Positions 62,142 through 64,000 of a stretch of DNA of 64,000 nucleotides are shown in pieces. The stretch covers positions 62,001-126,000 of the forward strand of contig NZ_AP014690.1 of NCBI RefSeq assembly GCF_001547995.1. Reading direction: 5' to 3'. Positions within the stretch are counted from its first letter, which is position 1. Each line of letters opens with the position of its first letter. Both the position numbers and the translations under genes were made by a program. Source of the DNA: Asaia bogorensis NBRC 16594 (lineage in GTDB: Bacteria; Pseudomonadota; Alphaproteobacteria; Acetobacterales; Acetobacteraceae). The notes beneath the pieces were generated by a model. The model did no database searches and had not been told where the DNA came from. It was given only the letters and a program-made list of their open reading frames with translations.

Positions 62142-63005
62142 CTAGCCAATCCAGTCCATGGTGCGCCCGAGATTACCGAACGGGTAGAAATGCAGGCTGA
62201 CCGGGCCATGCGCGTCGGCCAGCTGCTCTTCAAGCTGGGTGATCAGCTGGTCCGGTCCGGCGCTTCCCAGTAACTTGCCAAGCGATATGCCATATCGGGA
62301 AAGCACGGAGGCAGAGGCCCCTACCCCGCAGCGTGCGGCAAAACGTAGCAGGGAGGCGATCGACGCAGGTCCCGGAACGCCTATTCTGACGTGGCATGTG
62401 ATCCCACGTTCACGCAGGCGCATGAGCCACGCCATGATGGCCTGAGCATCGAAGCCGAATTGCGTGACGATTTCGGGCGTCATGCCCCGTGCCTCGATAT
62501 CGCGGCATTTATGCTGCAACACCGTCCAGCCTTGTTCAGGCGTCATGAGGGGATGGCCTTCAGGATACCCCCCGATACCGACAACCCTGATCCCTGCTTT
62601 CTCGAACAGGCCGGTTGCCAGCAGGGCAGCGCTGTCGGCAAAAGGGCCTGCAGGCTCGGACGGGTCCCCTGCGACAATGAAGCATCGCTCAATCTCGGCC
62701 TCGGCCACCATCTGTGCCAGCAGGGTCTCGCAGGCCGCTTTCGAGGCAAGGCGTCGGGCGGAGAAATGCGGCACAGGAAGCAGGCCAAGGGTCCTGATGG
62801 TGCGGATGGCCTCCAGACGCGCTGCTTGCGTGTCATTGGCCAGATGAGGGATCATGACAGGTGTGACTGGCCCCAGGGGCGATGTTCCCGATGACATCAT
62901 GCCTTTCAGGGATGGCAGATCCCTGGTCGTGACTTCGAGCGAAAAGCGCCAGAGCCGATCCGGGTTGTGTGCCCCGTCCGTTTTCCCCGTTGATTGCACT
63001 GTCAT
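62142..63005 (-). CDS. Methylenetetrahydrofolate reductase-like protein
   Basis: A 287-residue protein with a MetF-like barrel: RFSLEVTTRD (Glu at the catalytic position), VTPVMIPHLANDTQAARLEAIRTI, HFSARRLASKAACETLLAQM, FIVAGDPSEPAGPF, VVGIGGYPEGHP and TQFGFDAQAIM. It differs clearly from canonical MetF at the N-terminus, so it may use another folate or pterin. The ATG has AGGGGAACGCC upstream; an earlier start would overlap the flavin reductase. Its neighbours, the flavin reductase and a MetE-like protein, suggest a small methyl-transfer module. Confidence 0.82.
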   Translation of the reverse strand: MTVQSTGKTDGAHNPDRLWRFSLEVTTRDLPSLKGMMSSGTSPLGPVTPVMIPHLANDTQAARLEAIRTIRTLGLLPVPHFSARRLASKAACETLLAQMVAEAEIERCFIVAGDPSEPAGPFADSAALLATGLFEKAGIRVVGIGGYPEGHPLMTPEQGWTVLQHKCRDIEARGMTPEIVTQFGFDAQAIMAWLMRLRERGITCHVRIGVPGPASIASLLRFAARCGVGASASVLSRYGISLGKLLGSAGPDQLITQLEEQLADAHGPVSLHFYPFGNLGRTMDWIG

Positions 63006-63030
63006 GGCGTTCCCCTGCCCGTTATGGGGA

Positions 63031-63582
63031 TCATGTCCTGTGTTGTCGTTCAGGGCTGCATGAATCTGGAGAGGCGATGGATTTGAACTGTCCGGCATGA
63101 TGCAGGAGCGGGCGTGCGGCCTTGTCATGGGTCATGCTGCATACCTGACCGATCAGTATGACATGATCTCCCGCCGTTACCTGCTGCACGAGATCCGTGG
63201 TGAAGACCGCCCCTGCGCCTTTCAGAACCGGCAAGCCGTCGCACGGCTCGAACAGATCCTGCAATGCGTCGTTGCGTCGTCCCGCAAAATGCATGGCATG
63301 GGCCTCCATATCCTGCGCGAGGACACTGACGGCAAACCGGCCAGCATGGAGGACCCGCGCCAGAAGCGTGGAACGCGCACCAACACAGACACCAATCAGG
63401 GGTGGGTCGAGCGAGACCGACATGAAAGCGCTGACCGTCATGCCGTGATCGCCCTCCTCTGTGCGGGTCGTCACAACCGTGACGCCGGTCGCGAACTGCC
63501 CACAGCAGGCGCGCAGGGCTTTTGGATCAAGGCTGTTTTGGGCCTGGATGTCTGGACTGGGCTTCAGGGGGGCTTCTGTCAT
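63031..63582 (-). CDS. Flavin reductase family protein
   Basis: A 183-residue protein of the flavin reductase/DIM6-NTAB type. The FMN region FATGVTVVTTRTEEGDHGMTVSAFMSVSLDPPLIGVCVG, FAVSVLAQDM and DHVILIGQV are characteristic. It would supply reduced flavin, perhaps to the MetF-like protein next to it or to a monooxygenase. The ATG at MTEAPLKPS is taken. Operon with the MetF-like gene. Confidence 0.9.
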   Translation of the reverse strand: MTEAPLKPSPDIQAQNSLDPKALRACCGQFATGVTVVTTRTEEGDHGMTVSAFMSVSLDPPLIGVCVGARSTLLARVLHAGRFAVSVLAQDMEAHAMHFAGRRNDALQDLFEPCDGLPVLKGAGAVFTTDLVQQVTAGDHVILIGQVCSMTHDKAARPLLHHAGQFKSIASPDSCSPERQHRT

Positions 63583-63715
63583 GATTTCTGCCGAATCTTC
63601 GTTTAATGAGCGCGGCAAATGCGGCCCTGCCGCCATTGGGGCCGAATCCTGAAAACAGGCCGGTCAGCTTTCGCGGCCAACCGGCATCGTCTCGCTCATG
63701 ATCGAGAGGGTGGGA

Positions 63716-64000
63716 TCAGGCGCAGGTCAGCTCGCGACGGACGATCTCGGCACCGGCGGCGAGAGCCTGAAGTTTGCCTCTGGCCACGTTGCGTGAAAGC
63801 GGCGCCATGCCGCAATTCGTGCAGGGGCAGAGATTTTCGGCATTAACAAACTGAAGCGCCTTGCGCAGGGTATCCGCAACTTCTTCCGGGGTTTCGATGT
63901 GGTTGCTTGCGACATCGATGGCCCCGACCATCACCTTCTTGCCACGCAGCAATTCGATCAGTTCCATCGGCACGTGGGAGTTCTGGCATTCCAGCGACAC
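63716..64000 (-). CDS. MetE-like methyltransferase, C-terminal part (cut by window edge)
   Basis: Only the last 94 residues are visible. VMVGAIDVASNHIETPEEVADTLRKAL and CPCTNCGMAPLSRNVARGKLQAL match the C-terminal part of cobalamin-independent methionine synthase, including the zinc-binding Cys in NCGMAP. Whether it is full-length MetE or a short core-MetE cannot be seen. It lies upstream of the flavin reductase and MetF-like genes on the same strand, so probably one operon. Confidence 0.85.
   Translation of the reverse strand: MSLECQNSHVPMELIELLRGKKVMVGAIDVASNHIETPEEVADTLRKALQFVNAENLCPCTNCGMAPLSRNVARGKLQALAAGAEIVRRELTCA

Overview
The window reads as a chromosomal segment of an alphaproteobacterium, most likely an acetic acid bacterium (Acetobacteraceae; an Asaia-like genus is my guess from gene content, not from a search). 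Coding is GC-rich and dense. The left 26 kb is the late half of a siphovirus-type prophage. The rest is host chromosome rich in transport, nucleobase and one-carbon metabolism.

Prophage (1 to about 25.93 kb). Order: portal C-terminus (with an in-frame amber codon at its visible start), prohead protease, HK97 capsid, head-tail connectors, tail tube, tail assembly chaperone with a textbook -1 slippery heptamer, tape measure with a transglycosylase domain, tail-tip proteins, and a lysis module. Three insertions interrupt it: a small Cys-containing exported peptide under its own palindromic promoter (3.87-4.23 kb), an antisense MliC-type lysozyme inhibitor (7.69-8.10 kb), and an AT-rich mostly non-coding block with strong hairpins (14.55-15.38 kb). 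The lysis module is split by about 4.2 kb of bacterial cargo made of three consecutive divergent regulator/effector pairs: HxlR with a DUF6789-like membrane protein, AraC with a frameshifted SDR, and TetR with a DUF4188-like protein. A lysozyme, a holin-like protein, a BRO-type antirepressor and an NlpC/P60-like lipoprotein follow. The prophage ends at a 48-nt 3' fragment of tRNA-Thr, the probable attachment site. The integrase and early genes must lie left of the window.

Host region 26-34.5 kb: an SGNH hydrolase overlapped by an alpha/beta hydrolase-TPR protein, a stand-alone EAL phosphodiesterase, a GT61 glycosyltransferase with a fascin-like C-terminus, a PiT phosphate transporter, and an MDR oxidoreductase divergent from an AraC regulator.

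Host region 35-47 kb: two sugar-porter MFS transporters, an R. etli-type asparaginase, Zur divergent from znuACB with a perfect 13-bp Zur-like palindrome between them, accD-folC, and galE.

Host region 47-55 kb: a complete reductive pyrimidine degradation set (preT, preA, dihydropyrimidinase, M20-type carbamoyl amidohydrolase) with an NCS1 transporter and a RutR-like TetR regulator. RutR-like operators lie in the divergent promoter region and upstream of preTA.

Host region 55-64 kb: an Asp/Glu racemase, a large TonB-dependent receptor, a membrane metallophosphoesterase, and a one-carbon group (purU, a MetF-like protein, a flavin reductase, and a MetE-like methyltransferase cut by the window edge).
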